A stretch of 19,583 nucleotides of DNA from Acidimicrobiaceae bacterium (GCA_009785715.1 WQVT01000006.1:1-19583), one strand, 5' to 3'; counted from the stretch's first letter, positions 6,901 through 14,621 are shown. A program made the numbers and translations. The notes: a model not told the origin generated them from the sequence alone.

Positions 6901-8133
6901 ATGGCGTTGCAGAGGAGGGGCGCGGAGCGCATGGTGGTCGGGCGCTACCTGGCCCCACGTCCCGACGATGAGGATTTCCCGCCGTCGGGGATCATCCGGC
7001 GGGTGTTCCGGGAGTTCGGTCTGGCGCTGGTCGTGGGCGGGCTGATCGTCCTGCTCTTCATCGGCTACCAGTTACTCGGCACCAGCCTGACCGAGCGGCA
7101 CAAGCAGACGCAGCTGCAGAGCGAGTTCAACCACTCCGTCGCGCTCCAGGCCGCCAGCGCGACCACCACGACGCTGCCCACCACCACCGTGCCGGCCACG
7201 ACCGTGCCCGCCGCCACGGCCACGACCGCACCGGGAAGCCCCGCCACCACGGCACCACCGAGCCCCGCCACGACGGCACCGGCGAGCGCCGCCACCACCG
7301 CGCCGGCGAGCGCGACCACGGTCGCCGGTGCTCCTCCCACGACCGCCGCCGGCGCTCTTCCCTCAACCGCCGCCGGCGGTGTGGACAATCCGACGGTCGG
7401 CGTGGCATCCGCCGAGGCATCGATCCCGACGGGCCAGGCCGTCGACCATCTGCAGATCCCCGCCATCGGCGTCGACAAGTACGTGGTGCAGGGGGTCAGC
7501 GAATCGGACCTGATGAAGGGGCCGGGCCACTACCCCCAGACCGTCTTCCCGGGACAGGTCGGCAACGCCGCCATCGCCGGCCACCGCACCACCTACGGCG
7601 CACCCTTCTTCCGCCTCAACGGCCTGAAGACCGGTGACCGGATCATCGTCACCGACATCTCCGACCACCGCTACACCTACCTGGTGAAGTCCATCAAGGT
7701 GGTCGCCCCGAGCGACGTGGCGGTCTTGAACCCGACCAGGACGGCGCAGCTCACCCTCACCACCTGCAATCCCCGCTTCTCCCTGACCAGCAGGCTCGTC
7801 GTGGTTGCCGATATCTCCGTTCCGAAGAAGCACGTCGCCAAGACGGCGACGGCCGCCACCCCGACGACGACCACCACGCTGCCGGTCCCGGCGCCGGTGC
7901 CCTCTTCCCACCTGGCGGTGTCCAGCCTGGGGACCGGCGACAGGTCGGCCCGGAAGCCGGCCCTCATCTACGGTGGCGCGCTGGTTCTCCTCTGGATCCT
8001 GACGAGGGTGGCGGTCATCCACACGCGCCGCTGGAAGCGGAACTTCGCCTACCTGATCGGCGTCGGCGGGTGCCTGGTCGTGCTGTGGTTCGCCTTCGAG
8101 AACGTGGTCAGGCTCCTCCCACCCAACCTCTGA
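6901..8133 (+). CDS. Sortase family protein with C-terminal membrane helices
   Basis: A 410-aa membrane transpeptidase. A short cytoplasmic tail is followed by a TM helix at 39-60 and a Thr/Ala/Pro-rich wall-spanning linker (about 84-160). The sortase beta-barrel covers about 162-306. The catalytic triad is visible: His228 in AIAGHRTTYG, Cys289 in LTTCNP and Arg298 in SLTSRL. Unusually, a second Thr/Pro linker (315-336) leads to two more TM helices at 354-373 and 382-403. Such sortases attach proteins to peptidoglycan or join pilin subunits. No LPXTG-like substrate or pilin is in the window, so it is an orphan. Start: the ATG at 6901 has TACGCT 10 nt upstream; the ATG at 6931 (400 aa), with AGGAGG and GGAG upstream, is equally possible. 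Confidence 0.88.
   Translation: MALQRRGAERMVVGRYLAPRPDDEDFPPSGIIRRVFREFGLALVVGGLIVLLFIGYQLLGTSLTERHKQTQLQSEFNHSVALQAASATTTTLPTTTVPATTVPAATATTAPGSPATTAPPSPATTAPASAATTAPASATTVAGAPPTTAAGALPSTAAGGVDNPTVGVASAEASIPTGQAVDHLQIPAIGVDKYVVQGVSESDLMKGPGHYPQTVFPGQVGNAAIAGHRTTYGAPFFRLNGLKTGDRIIVTDISDHRYTYLVKSIKVVAPSDVAVLNPTRTAQLTLTTCNPRFSLTSRLVVVADISVPKKHVAKTATAATPTTTTTLPVPAPVPSSHLAVSSLGTGDRSARKPALIYGGALVLLWILTRVAVIHTRRWKRNFAYLIGVGGCLVVLWFAFENVVRLLPPNL
7228..7320 (+). repeat. 24-bp (8-residue) repeats in the sortase linker
   Basis: Four consecutive units of the form AP(G/P/A)S(P/A)ATT, residues 110-140 from the ATG at 6901, encode an extended, probably glycosylatable spacer between membrane and catalytic domain. 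Confidence 0.75.
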
Positions 8134-8141
8134 CGCCACGA

Positions 8142-9194
8142 TCAGGCGCTGCTCGGCGTCGCCCCTCGTTCGGCCTGCCGGATCAGGGCGGGGGTCAGCG
8201 CCTCCATCGTCGCCACCACCGGGTCGAGGCCGGGGCGGGCGGTGATGACACGGACCACGGTCTCGTCGAGCCCCTCGCTCAGCTGGGCGTACCTGGCGGC
8301 GGCGCCCGACGCCGGCCCGTAGTACCCCACTGCGTGGAGCATCTCGTCGGGGGTCGCCGCCACGAGCTCGTCCATCGTCGCCCCCCGCTCCCGACGCGCC
8401 TCGAGGTCGGAGAGCACCTCGTCGTAGCCCATCTGGGCGAAGAGGCCCCGGTAGCCGGCCTGGTTGGGCGTGCCCGGACGGCCCATGGCGTAGGAGAGCA
8501 CCTGCTCGCCGAAGGCCCGCCGGGCCGCCTCCACGTCGTCGTCCACGCACACCCGGATGTACATGGTGACGGTCACCTCGCCGGGGTCACGGCCCGCCTT
8601 GGCCGCCCCGTTGGCGACCAGCCGGCGGCTCTCGGCGATCCGTTCGGGGGTCGCCCAGTTCAACAGGACGCCGTCCGCCACCTCGCCGGCCAGCGTCACC
8701 ATCTGCGGCCCGAGGGCGCCGAGGTAGACGGGACAGGCCGGCAGATCCTTGACACCCAGGTTGACCCGCTCGAGCGTGACCGCCGGGCCGTGGTGGGTCA
8801 CCGTCTCCCCGGCGAGGAGGCGGCCGACCGTGTCGACGTAGTCGCGCATCACGGCGATCGGCCGGTTCGGCAGGCCCACCGAGGACCAGAAGCCCGGCCC
8901 GTACCCCCCCGTGCCGAGCCCGACGACGAAGCGGCCCTCAGAGCACAGGGCCACCGTGGCGGCCTGGGCCGCGAGCGAGCGCGCCGTCCACATCCGGGCC
9001 ACCGGCACCACGGAGATCCCGGTGCGCAGCGACGTGTCGAGCGACCAGGCGGTGCAGACGTGGAAGGCGTCCGGCACGCCGCCGGCGGGTGTCCACGCGC
9101 TCTCGAAGCCGAGTGCCTCGGCCGCCCGGGCCGCTTCACGCAGGTCCCCGAAGGAGAGTCGCAGCCTGCTGTCGAGTCCTACGCCGACGATCAT
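8142..9194 (-). CDS. LLM-class flavin/F420-dependent oxidoreductase
   Basis: A 350-aa luciferase-like monooxygenase fold protein. It begins MIVGVGLDSRLRLSFGDLREAARAAEALGFESAWTP, the usual first strand and helix. Also visible are VALCSEGRFVVGLGTGG (about 80-96) and PVYLGALGPQMVTLAGEVADGVLLNW (about 159-184), both typical cofactor-barrel motifs. Actinobacterial members of this shape are mostly F420-dependent, but FMN use cannot be excluded and the substrate is unknown. The ATG at 9194 was chosen because the family starts there and GGGG lies just upstream; the in-frame ATG at 9218 would add 8 residues. It lies 46 nt after the Nudix gene on the same strand and may be the last gene of that operon. 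The stop is 8 nt from the convergent sortase stop. Confidence 0.88.
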   Translation of the reverse strand: MIVGVGLDSRLRLSFGDLREAARAAEALGFESAWTPAGGVPDAFHVCTAWSLDTSLRTGISVVPVARMWTARSLAAQAATVALCSEGRFVVGLGTGGYGPGFWSSVGLPNRPIAVMRDYVDTVGRLLAGETVTHHGPAVTLERVNLGVKDLPACPVYLGALGPQMVTLAGEVADGVLLNWATPERIAESRRLVANGAAKAGRDPGEVTVTMYIRVCVDDDVEAARRAFGEQVLSYAMGRPGTPNQAGYRGLFAQMGYDEVLSDLEARRERGATMDELVAATPDEMLHAVGYYGPASGAAARYAQLSEGLDETVVRVITARPGLDPVVATMEALTPALIRQAERGATPSSA

Positions 9195-9240
9195 GGCCCC
9201 ATCATGCCGGGTCGGCATTCAAGGTGTGGGCAAAGGATCG

Positions 9241-9687
9241 TCAGACGAGGAGGCCGTCGCGCTCCAGTTCCGCCAGTCGGTCGAGCACCGGGCGATCGTG
9301 TTCATAGGACAGTTGGGCAATCGCCTCGGGCAGCGTGAACCACCGGGCAAGGTCGACCTCGTGGTCGCCGCCGGCCAGGCCCGAGTGGACCGTCATCGCC
9401 CAGTAGCGAACGACCTTGGTTTGCCCGTATCGGTCCTCGTAGGTCACGCTCGGGAGCTCGGGACCGAGGCGCACCCTGACGGTGGCCTCCTCGGCGACCT
9501 CCCGGACGGCCGCCTCCTCGGAGGACTCCCCCGGGTCGAGCTTGCCCTTCGGGAGGCTCCAGTCGTCGTACTTGGGCCGGTGCACGAGGATCACCTCGAG
9601 CCCGTCCTCGCCCCGCCGCCAGACGGCTCCACCGGCGGCGCGCACCACGCCCGGCTGCGTTCCTTTCGGCGTTCGGGCCGCGGTCAT
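9241..9687 (-). CDS. Nudix hydrolase, MutT1-like N-terminal domain
   Basis: A 148-aa Nudix protein. The Nudix box runs from G48 to V70 (E54, R62, E63, E66 and E67 in place); its conserved Gly is replaced by Thr69. The preceding HRPKYDDWSLPKGKLDPGE closely follows mycobacterial MutT1, which sanitises 8-oxo-dGTP and related nucleotides and is encoded beside ppk1 in M. tuberculosis. Mycobacterial MutT1 carries a C-terminal histidine phosphatase domain. This protein ends at the Nudix fold, and the phosphatase is a separate gene at 6696-6235. The ATG at 9687 overlaps the ppk1 stop (ATGA), so it is translationally coupled to ppk1. Diadenosine or inositol polyphosphates are alternative substrates. 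Confidence 0.9.
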   Translation of the reverse strand: MTAARTPKGTQPGVVRAAGGAVWRRGEDGLEVILVHRPKYDDWSLPKGKLDPGESSEEAAVREVAEEATVRVRLGPELPSVTYEDRYGQTKVVRYWAMTVHSGLAGGDHEVDLARWFTLPEAIAQLSYEHDRPVLDRLAELERDGLLV

Positions 9688-12143
9688 TCCGTTTCCGGGA
9701 TCGGCTCGGGCACCTCGACTCTGCTGTGCGCCTCGGCCCGCGCCTGGAACCAGTTGTGGGCGTTGATGCCGGTTCGCTCCCCGACCCGCTGCCAGCTGCC
9801 GTCTCCGGCGAGCGACCAGGCCAGCTGGTCGTCCGCGAGGCATACCTCGAGCATCTCCTTCAGACGGGCCGCCAGGGCAGGCTCGGTCATCCGGACGACG
9901 GCCTCGACCCGCCGGTCGAGGTTCCGTTCCATCATGTCGGCCGAACCCATCAGCACCTCCCCTCCCTCGGGAAGGGTCAGCGGAATGGGAGGGAGGTCCC
10001 CCAGCGCCTCGGTCGCGCGCCCGGGTGCTCCGTCCGCCGGCGCGCTGCCGCAGCCGAAGTAGTAGATGCGCGAGTGTTCGAGCCAGCGGCCCACCAGGCT
10101 CCGGACCCGGATGTTTTCGCTCAGGCCGGGCACGCCCGGACGGAGGCAGCAGATGGCGCGGGTGATCAGATCTATCTGCACGCCGGCAGCCGACGCCTCG
10201 TAGAGCGCGTCGATGATCTCCTGATCCACCAGGTTGTTCAGCTTCCAGACGATCCGGCCCCGCTCGCCGAGGGCGGTCTCCGCCGCGATCAGCTCCAGCA
10301 TCCGGGGCCGCAGGGCCCCGGGTGCCACGAGCAGCTCCCGGTAGTCGACCCGCCGGCTGTAGCCGGTCAGATAGTTGAACAGGTCGGTGAGATCGGACCC
10401 GAGCGCCGGAGATGCGGTGAGCAAGCCGAGGTCCTCGTAGAGCTGGGCCGTCGTGGAGTTGTAGTTCCCGGTGCCGATATGGCAGTAGCGGCGGATGCCG
10501 TCGCCCTCCTGGCGAACGACGAGCAGCGTCTTCGAGTGGGTCTTCAGGCCGACCAGCCCGTAGACCACGTGGACGCCGGCCTGCTCGAGCTGGCGTGCCC
10601 AGCCGATGTTGGCCGCTTCGTCGCCCCGCGCCTTCAGCTCCACGAGCGCCGCCACCTGCTTGCCCGCCTCGGCGGCATGGATCAGCGAGCGGATGATCGG
10701 GCTGTCCCCGGAGGTCCGGTAGAGCGTCTGCTTGATCGCCAGCACATCGGGGTCGCGAGCGGCGGCGTCCACGAACTGCTCGACGGTGCAGGCGAAGCTG
10801 TCGTAGGGGTGGTGAAGCAGGACGTCGCCAGAGCGGATGGCCCCGAAGACGTCGAGGGGCTCCTCCTCTGAAGAGAGGAAAGAGGGTGGGGCGACCGGCA
10901 CAAACGGCGGGTCCTTGAGCTCCGGACGGTCGAGGCCGTAGGCGCCCCACAGACCGGCCAGCTCGAGCGGTCCCCGTACCTCGTAGAGGTCCGCCGGCGT
11001 CAGCTCCAGCTCACGGATGAGCAACGTCCGCAGCTCGTCGGTCATCGTCGGTTCCACCTCGAGCCGCACGGCGCGCCCGAAACGCCGGCGCCGAAGCTCC
11101 ATCTCGACGGCGAGCAGGAGGTCGTCGGCTTCCTCTTCCTGGAGGGTGAGGTCGGCGTTGCGCGTGACCCGGAACACGTGGTGGCTCTCGATCTCCATCC
11201 CGGGGAACAGCGCACCGAGATGGGCGGCGATCACCTCCTCCAGGGGCACGAAGCGCTCGCCGTCGGGCATGACCAGGAACCCCGGCAGCAGGGGTGGGAC
11301 CTTCAGGCGGGCGAAACGACGGTCGCCCCTGGCGGGGTCGCGCACGATGACCGCCAGGTTCAGCGAGAGGTTCGAGATGTAGGGGAACGGGTGTCCGGGG
11401 TCGACCGCGAGGGGGGTGAGCACCGGGAAGATGCGCTCGGTGTAGACCCCCTTCAGCCATTCCCGGTCCTCGTCGCCCAGCGTGTCGACCCGGGCCAGCC
11501 GGATGCCGGCGTCGGCGAGGGCGGGGACGATCTCGCCGAGGAACAACCGCTCCCGCCGCGCCATCAGCTCGCTGACCTCGGTGTGAATGGCCGCGAGCTG
11601 GCCCGAGACGGACAGGCCGTCCTTCGTCACGCCGGCGAGGCCGGCTGCCAACTGGTCCTTGAGGCCGGCGACGCGCACCTGGAAGAACTCGTCCATGTTC
11701 GACGTGAAGATCGCCAGGTATTTGGCGCGCTCGAGCAGAGGTTGGGACGCCGACTCGGCGAGGGCCAGCACCCGGCGGTTGAAGTCGAGTGCCGACAACT
11801 CCCGGTTGATGTAGCGCTGCGCCCCTTCCGGGACCGCCTCGGCGGCGGTGGCCGCCACGGGGACCGGTAGGGGCGGGGGCGCGGTCTCGGTCGGGACGGT
11901 GAATGGCTCCGGGGTGAAAGGCTCCGTGCTGAGCGGGGGCGCGGGGAGATGCCCGTTCACCTCGCCGATATCCCGGAGCGCGCCAGCATTCACGGTGGCC
12001 CGGCCATTGAGTCCGGTTACCTGACCGTTGTGGCCGTGCTCCAGGGACGGAGCGGTGCCGCCCGGACGGCCGAGTAGGACCCGGCCGAGACGCCGGAAGA
12101 AGCCGGCGGATCCGGACCCACTGTCCTGGCGAGTCACGCTCAT
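9684..12143 (-). CDS. ppk1: Polyphosphate kinase 1
   Basis: An 819-aa enzyme that reversibly transfers the ATP gamma-phosphate onto polyphosphate chains. The PPK1 N-domain begins at residue 110 (RYINRELSALDFNRRVLALAE). The phosphorylated histidine should be His536 in GLKTHSKTLLVV, and His555 in CHIGTGNYN is 19 residues later, the same spacing as H435/H454 of E. coli PPK. His690 in WLEHSRIYYF matches H592. The first 109 residues are a low-complexity Pro/Thr-rich extension absent from the E. coli enzyme. The ATG at 12143 was chosen because GGAAGG lies 6 nt upstream and a longer start would run into the previous gene. The small gene upstream is 46 nt away, and the stop overlaps the Nudix start. 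Role: phosphate and energy reserve, stress response. Confidence 0.95.
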   Translation of the reverse strand: MSVTRQDSGSGSAGFFRRLGRVLLGRPGGTAPSLEHGHNGQVTGLNGRATVNAGALRDIGEVNGHLPAPPLSTEPFTPEPFTVPTETAPPPLPVPVAATAAEAVPEGAQRYINRELSALDFNRRVLALAESASQPLLERAKYLAIFTSNMDEFFQVRVAGLKDQLAAGLAGVTKDGLSVSGQLAAIHTEVSELMARRERLFLGEIVPALADAGIRLARVDTLGDEDREWLKGVYTERIFPVLTPLAVDPGHPFPYISNLSLNLAVIVRDPARGDRRFARLKVPPLLPGFLVMPDGERFVPLEEVIAAHLGALFPGMEIESHHVFRVTRNADLTLQEEEADDLLLAVEMELRRRRFGRAVRLEVEPTMTDELRTLLIRELELTPADLYEVRGPLELAGLWGAYGLDRPELKDPPFVPVAPPSFLSSEEEPLDVFGAIRSGDVLLHHPYDSFACTVEQFVDAAARDPDVLAIKQTLYRTSGDSPIIRSLIHAAEAGKQVAALVELKARGDEAANIGWARQLEQAGVHVVYGLVGLKTHSKTLLVVRQEGDGIRRYCHIGTGNYNSTTAQLYEDLGLLTASPALGSDLTDLFNYLTGYSRRVDYRELLVAPGALRPRMLELIAAETALGERGRIVWKLNNLVDQEIIDALYEASAAGVQIDLITRAICCLRPGVPGLSENIRVRSLVGRWLEHSRIYYFGCGSAPADGAPGRATEALGDLPPIPLTLPEGGEVLMGSADMMERNLDRRVEAVVRMTEPALAARLKEMLEVCLADDQLAWSLAGDGSWQRVGERTGINAHNWFQARAEAHSRVEVPEPIPETE

Positions 12144-12189
12144 GGTCTGCCTTCCCGTCCCCGCGCCGCGACCCCGATCCGGGCCGCGC

Positions 12190-12468
12190 TCAGCTCTCTT
12201 CTTCCTCGGGGAGGCCGAGGTCCCAGTCGAGAACCAGGTTTTCGCGCTCGGCATCCCGAACCACCCGCTCCCGGTTGCGCCGGAACTGCGGGTCGTGTGG
12301 CGGGAGCAGGAGGAGCCGGGCGAGGGCCCGTTGCCGGAACTGCTCGATCACGTTGCGGTCTCCGAAGTCGGAGTCGATCCGCCAGTGCGGCGCCACGGGA
12401 CCGAGGTAGACGACGCGTACGTGACCTCTCGGGGGTGCCTGCTCGTCGGGGATCTGCTGCTGCGACAT
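12190..12468 (-). CDS. Small hypothetical protein upstream of ppk1
   Basis: A 92-aa soluble protein with no recognised domain. It has an ordered-looking core (RVVYLGPVAPHWRIDSDFGD, about 18-37, then a helix rich in Arg/Leu) and an acidic tail ending LPEEEES. Residues 54-85 (LLLPPHDPQFRRNRERVVRDAERENLVLDWDL) are highly charged. There is no signal peptide or TM helix. Coding status is supported by its place in a tight same-strand run with ppk1 and Nudix genes, and by sensible composition. The ATG at 12468 has no close Shine-Dalgarno; AGGAG at about 12492 is 19 nt away and better placed for an out-of-frame ATG at 12479, which makes the start uncertain. It could modulate or partner PPK1; that is only context. 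Confidence 0.6.
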   Translation of the reverse strand: MSQQQIPDEQAPPRGHVRVVYLGPVAPHWRIDSDFGDRNVIEQFRQRALARLLLLPPHDPQFRRNRERVVRDAERENLVLDWDLGLPEEEES

Positions 12469-12494
12469 GGTGGGCCATGATACGTCTCCTGTGT

Positions 12495-12549
12495 CCGCCG
12501 AAGGCGGTTCCCCGGTGCTCGACTCCCTCCCCGCGGGCCTCCCGGAGGC
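12495..12549 (-). terminator. Two short hairpins between leuA and the ppk1 run
   Basis: GCCTC and GAGGC pair around three bases at 12537-12549, and CCGCC pairs with GGCGG around three bases at 12495-12507. Neither is followed by a T-run on the minus strand, so termination of leuA mRNA here is possible but weakly supported. Confidence 0.3.
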
Positions 12550-12570
12550 GCCGGCAGGCAGGAGCGTGTG

Positions 12571-14328
12571 TCAAGCCCTGGAGGAATCCGTCGGCGAAGC
12601 CTCGGCGGCGGCGATTCCCTGCCGCTGGCGCAGCCGGTCCGCCGCCGCAATGACGGCCCGCAGGGACGCGTCGAGGATGCTCGAGTCCATGCCCACCCCC
12701 CAGGTCGGCGCGCCGTCCGGCCCGGCCGCCTCGACGTAGGCGACGGCGGACGCCTCGCTGCCCGCGGTCAGGGCGTGCTCGGAATAGTCGAGCACCGACA
12801 CCTCGAGGCCGAGCTCGGCCCGGATCCCGTTGACGAGGGCGTTCAAGGGACCGTTGCCCTGCCCCGACAGCGTCCGGTGGTGACCGTCCACCAGGACCTG
12901 GGCGGTCACCCGCGTGACACTTTCCCCAACTTCTGAGCCGGCGGAGACCTCGCTGGAGATCAGGCGGATGCCCGCGTCGTCGGGCAGATACGTGCGGGTG
13001 AACACGTCCCAGAGCTCGCCCGGGCGGATCTCCGTGCCGGATGCCTCGGTGACCGCCTGGACGGTCTTCGAGAACTCGATCTGCAGCTTGCGCGGGAGGT
13101 CGAGGCCGTGCTCGGTGTCCATGAGGTAGGCCACTCCCCCCTTGCCGCTCTGGGAGTTGACCCGGATGATCGCCTCGTAGGTCCGGCCCACGTGCTTCGG
13201 GTCGATCGGAAGGTACGGCACCTCCCAGGTCTCGTAGTCTCCGCCTTCCGAGTCACGGTCGAGGGCGGCCATGCCCTTCTTGATGGCGTCCTGGTGGGAG
13301 CCGGAGAAGGCGGTGTAGACGAGGTCGCCGACGTAGGGATGGCGAGGATGGACCGGCAGCCGGTTGCAGTACTCGGCCGTGTGACGCAGATGGTCGATGT
13401 CGGTGATGTCGAGCTCGGGGTCGATCCCCTGCGAGAAGAGGTTCATCGCCAGGGTGACGACATCGACGTTCCCCGTCCGCTCGCCGTTGCCGAACAGCGT
13501 GCCTTCCACCCGGTCGGCGCCCGCCAGCACCGCGAGCTCGGCGGCGGCCACCGCCGTCCCCCGGTCGTTGTGGGGGTGCAGGGAGAGCACGATGTGGTCA
13601 CGGTCGCGAATGGTCCGGCCGAACCACTCGATCACGTCCGCGTAGAGATTCGGGCCGTACATCTCGACCGTGTTGGGCAGGTTGAGGATGATCGGGTTCT
13701 GGACGGTCGGCTCAATGCAGTCCATCACCGCCTCACAGATCTCCACCGCAAACTCGGGCTCGGTCCCGGTGAAGCTTTCGGGTGAGTATTCGTAACTCAC
13801 CTGCGTGCCCGGCACCGACTCCTCCATCTTTTTGATGAGCGTCGCCGCCGTCGTGGCGATCTCGATGATGCCCCCGCGGTCCTGGCCGAAGACAACCCGG
13901 CGCTGGAGGGTCGAGGTGGAGTTGTAGAAGTGGACGATTGCGTTGGCGGATCCGGCTATCGCCTCGTAGGTTCGCTCGATCAACTCCGGGCGGCACTGGA
14001 CCAGGACCTGGATTGCGACGTCGTCGGGGATCCGGTCCTCTTCGATGATCTGGCGGATGAAATCGAAATCCGGCTGCGATGCCGCGGGAAAGCCGACCTC
14101 GATCTCCTTGAATCCCATCCCGACGAGGACTTCGAAGAACTTGAGCTTGCGTGCCGGGTCCATTGGGTCGATCAGCGCCTGATTCCCGTCGCGCAGATCG
14201 ACACTGCACCAGGTGGGCGCCTTTGTCTGCCGGCGATCCGGCCACGTCCGGTCGGGCAGTTCGAGGGGCACATAGGCCCGGTACTTCTGGAACGGCATGT
14301 CACACGGCGTGGGGTAGGCGTAGGCCAT
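12571..14328 (-). CDS. leuA: 2-isopropylmalate synthase
   Basis: A 585-aa enzyme for the first committed step of leucine synthesis: acetyl-CoA plus 2-oxoisovalerate to 2-isopropylmalate. The HMGL-like TIM barrel carries SVDLRDGNQALIDPM (42-56), with the substrate/metal motif R46-D47, and the metal-binding His251 and His253 in LHPHNDRG. GNGERTGN follows. The C-terminal third (about 430-560) is the LeuA dimer/regulatory domain that binds leucine for feedback inhibition (GNGPLNALVNGIRAELGLEV, then YSEHAL). Length and the MPFQKYRAYVPLELPDRTWP N-terminus match the actinobacterial LeuA group. The ATG at 14328 is preceded by GAAAGG at a 7-nt spacing. A complete attenuator lies upstream (14591-14454), so expression should fall when charged tRNA-Leu is plentiful. 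Confidence 0.96.
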   Translation of the reverse strand: MAYAYPTPCDMPFQKYRAYVPLELPDRTWPDRRQTKAPTWCSVDLRDGNQALIDPMDPARKLKFFEVLVGMGFKEIEVGFPAASQPDFDFIRQIIEEDRIPDDVAIQVLVQCRPELIERTYEAIAGSANAIVHFYNSTSTLQRRVVFGQDRGGIIEIATTAATLIKKMEESVPGTQVSYEYSPESFTGTEPEFAVEICEAVMDCIEPTVQNPIILNLPNTVEMYGPNLYADVIEWFGRTIRDRDHIVLSLHPHNDRGTAVAAAELAVLAGADRVEGTLFGNGERTGNVDVVTLAMNLFSQGIDPELDITDIDHLRHTAEYCNRLPVHPRHPYVGDLVYTAFSGSHQDAIKKGMAALDRDSEGGDYETWEVPYLPIDPKHVGRTYEAIIRVNSQSGKGGVAYLMDTEHGLDLPRKLQIEFSKTVQAVTEASGTEIRPGELWDVFTRTYLPDDAGIRLISSEVSAGSEVGESVTRVTAQVLVDGHHRTLSGQGNGPLNALVNGIRAELGLEVSVLDYSEHALTAGSEASAVAYVEAAGPDGAPTWGVGMDSSILDASLRAVIAAADRLRQRQGIAAAEASPTDSSRA

Positions 14329-14453
14329 CAGGCGACCTTTCTCGGGTGAAACCTGTAAGGGGGGTGAGAGTCATGTGGGCATTGGTGGATTGTCGAGAGG
14401 GCTATCCGTGAGCGGTCGGATGACCCCGGAGGGCGGTCAAGCCGCCGCTGGGG

Positions 14454-14491
14454 CAAAGAAAAACCTCCCGGCCCGGCGGGCGCAGGAGGTT
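14454..14491 (-). terminator. Intrinsic terminator (attenuator) in the leuA leader
   Basis: On the minus strand AACCTCC (14491-14485) pairs with GGAGGTT (14468-14462), with an inner GC-rich GCCC/GGGC stem, and is followed by TTTTTCTTTG. It lies 27 nt after the leader-peptide stop and 126 nt before leuA, the placement of a classical amino-acid attenuator. Confidence 0.85.
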
Positions 14492-14492
14492 C

Positions 14493-14519
14493 GGCGAGCA
14501 CCGAGATGTGGTGCTCGCC
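14493..14519 (-). promoter_or_regulatory. leuA leader hairpin (pause or anti-terminator switch)
   Basis: A perfect 10-bp stem, GGCGAGCACC with GGTGCTCGCC, and a 7-nt loop. It begins at the last base of the leader-peptide stop codon. A ribosome stalled on the Leu codons at 14536-14525 would cover or disturb its 5' arm, whereas a ribosome that finishes would leave it and the terminator free to fold. The role is inferred from geometry. Confidence 0.7.
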
Positions 14520-14554
14520 TACACGAGAAGAAGGAGGCGGGTCGACGGACGCAT
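14519..14554 (-). CDS. leuL: leuA leader peptide with four consecutive Leu codons
   Basis: An 11-codon ORF reading MRPSTRLLLLV, then TAG. The four Leu codons CTC CTT CTT CTC lie at 14536-14525, two codons before the stop. A longer version from the ATG at 14563 adds MWP. The ATG at 14554 is preferred because it sits exactly 7 nt after a -10-like GATCAT with a consensus -35 upstream, making it the likely first base of a leaderless transcript. If the mRNA starts further upstream, the ATG at 14563 with AGGG just before it would serve. It senses leucyl-tRNA supply by ribosome stalling, controlling the terminator at 14491-14454. Confidence 0.82.
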   Translation of the reverse strand: MRPSTRLLLLV

Positions 14555-14561
14555 GGGCCAC

Positions 14562-14591
14562 ATGATCCCTGCTCGGAGGCCGTTTTGTCAA
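14562..14591 (-). promoter_or_regulatory. leuL-leuA promoter
   Basis: Consensus -35 TTGACA (14591-14586), an 18-nt spacer and -10-like GATCAT (14567-14562, 4 of 6 matches). The predicted start site is the A of the leader-peptide ATG at 14554. TTGTCA on the plus strand (14585-14590) overlaps the -35, so a divergent promoter for the wbl gene may share these bases. Confidence 0.65.
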
Positions 14592-14595
14592 GCAG

Positions 14596-14621
14596 GGCAA
14601 AATTGGGTCTATCTTTTTGCC
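14596..14621. promoter_or_regulatory. Inverted repeat between leuA and wbl promoters
   Basis: GGCAAAA (14596-14602) and TTTTGCC (14615-14621) form a 7-bp inverted repeat with a 12-nt centre, just upstream of the leuL -35. A palindromic CTGTACAG follows at 14630-14637. Either could be an operator for the divergent genes. No regulator is identified. Confidence 0.35.

Noticed and set aside
7137..7380. Thr/Ala/Pro repeats as a separate mucin-like protein
   Set aside because: They are in frame between the TM helix and the catalytic domain of the sortase, with no independent start or stop.
9688..10950. N-terminal extension of the Nudix frame into ppk1
   Set aside because: It is out of frame with a clear PPK1 and low-complexity. 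The Nudix start at 9687 gives the normal family N-terminus and an ATGA overlap.
14341..14600. T-box riboswitch in the leuA leader
   Set aside because: I see no T-box consensus or specifier-loop layout. A leader peptide with a Leu run plus terminator explains the region better.
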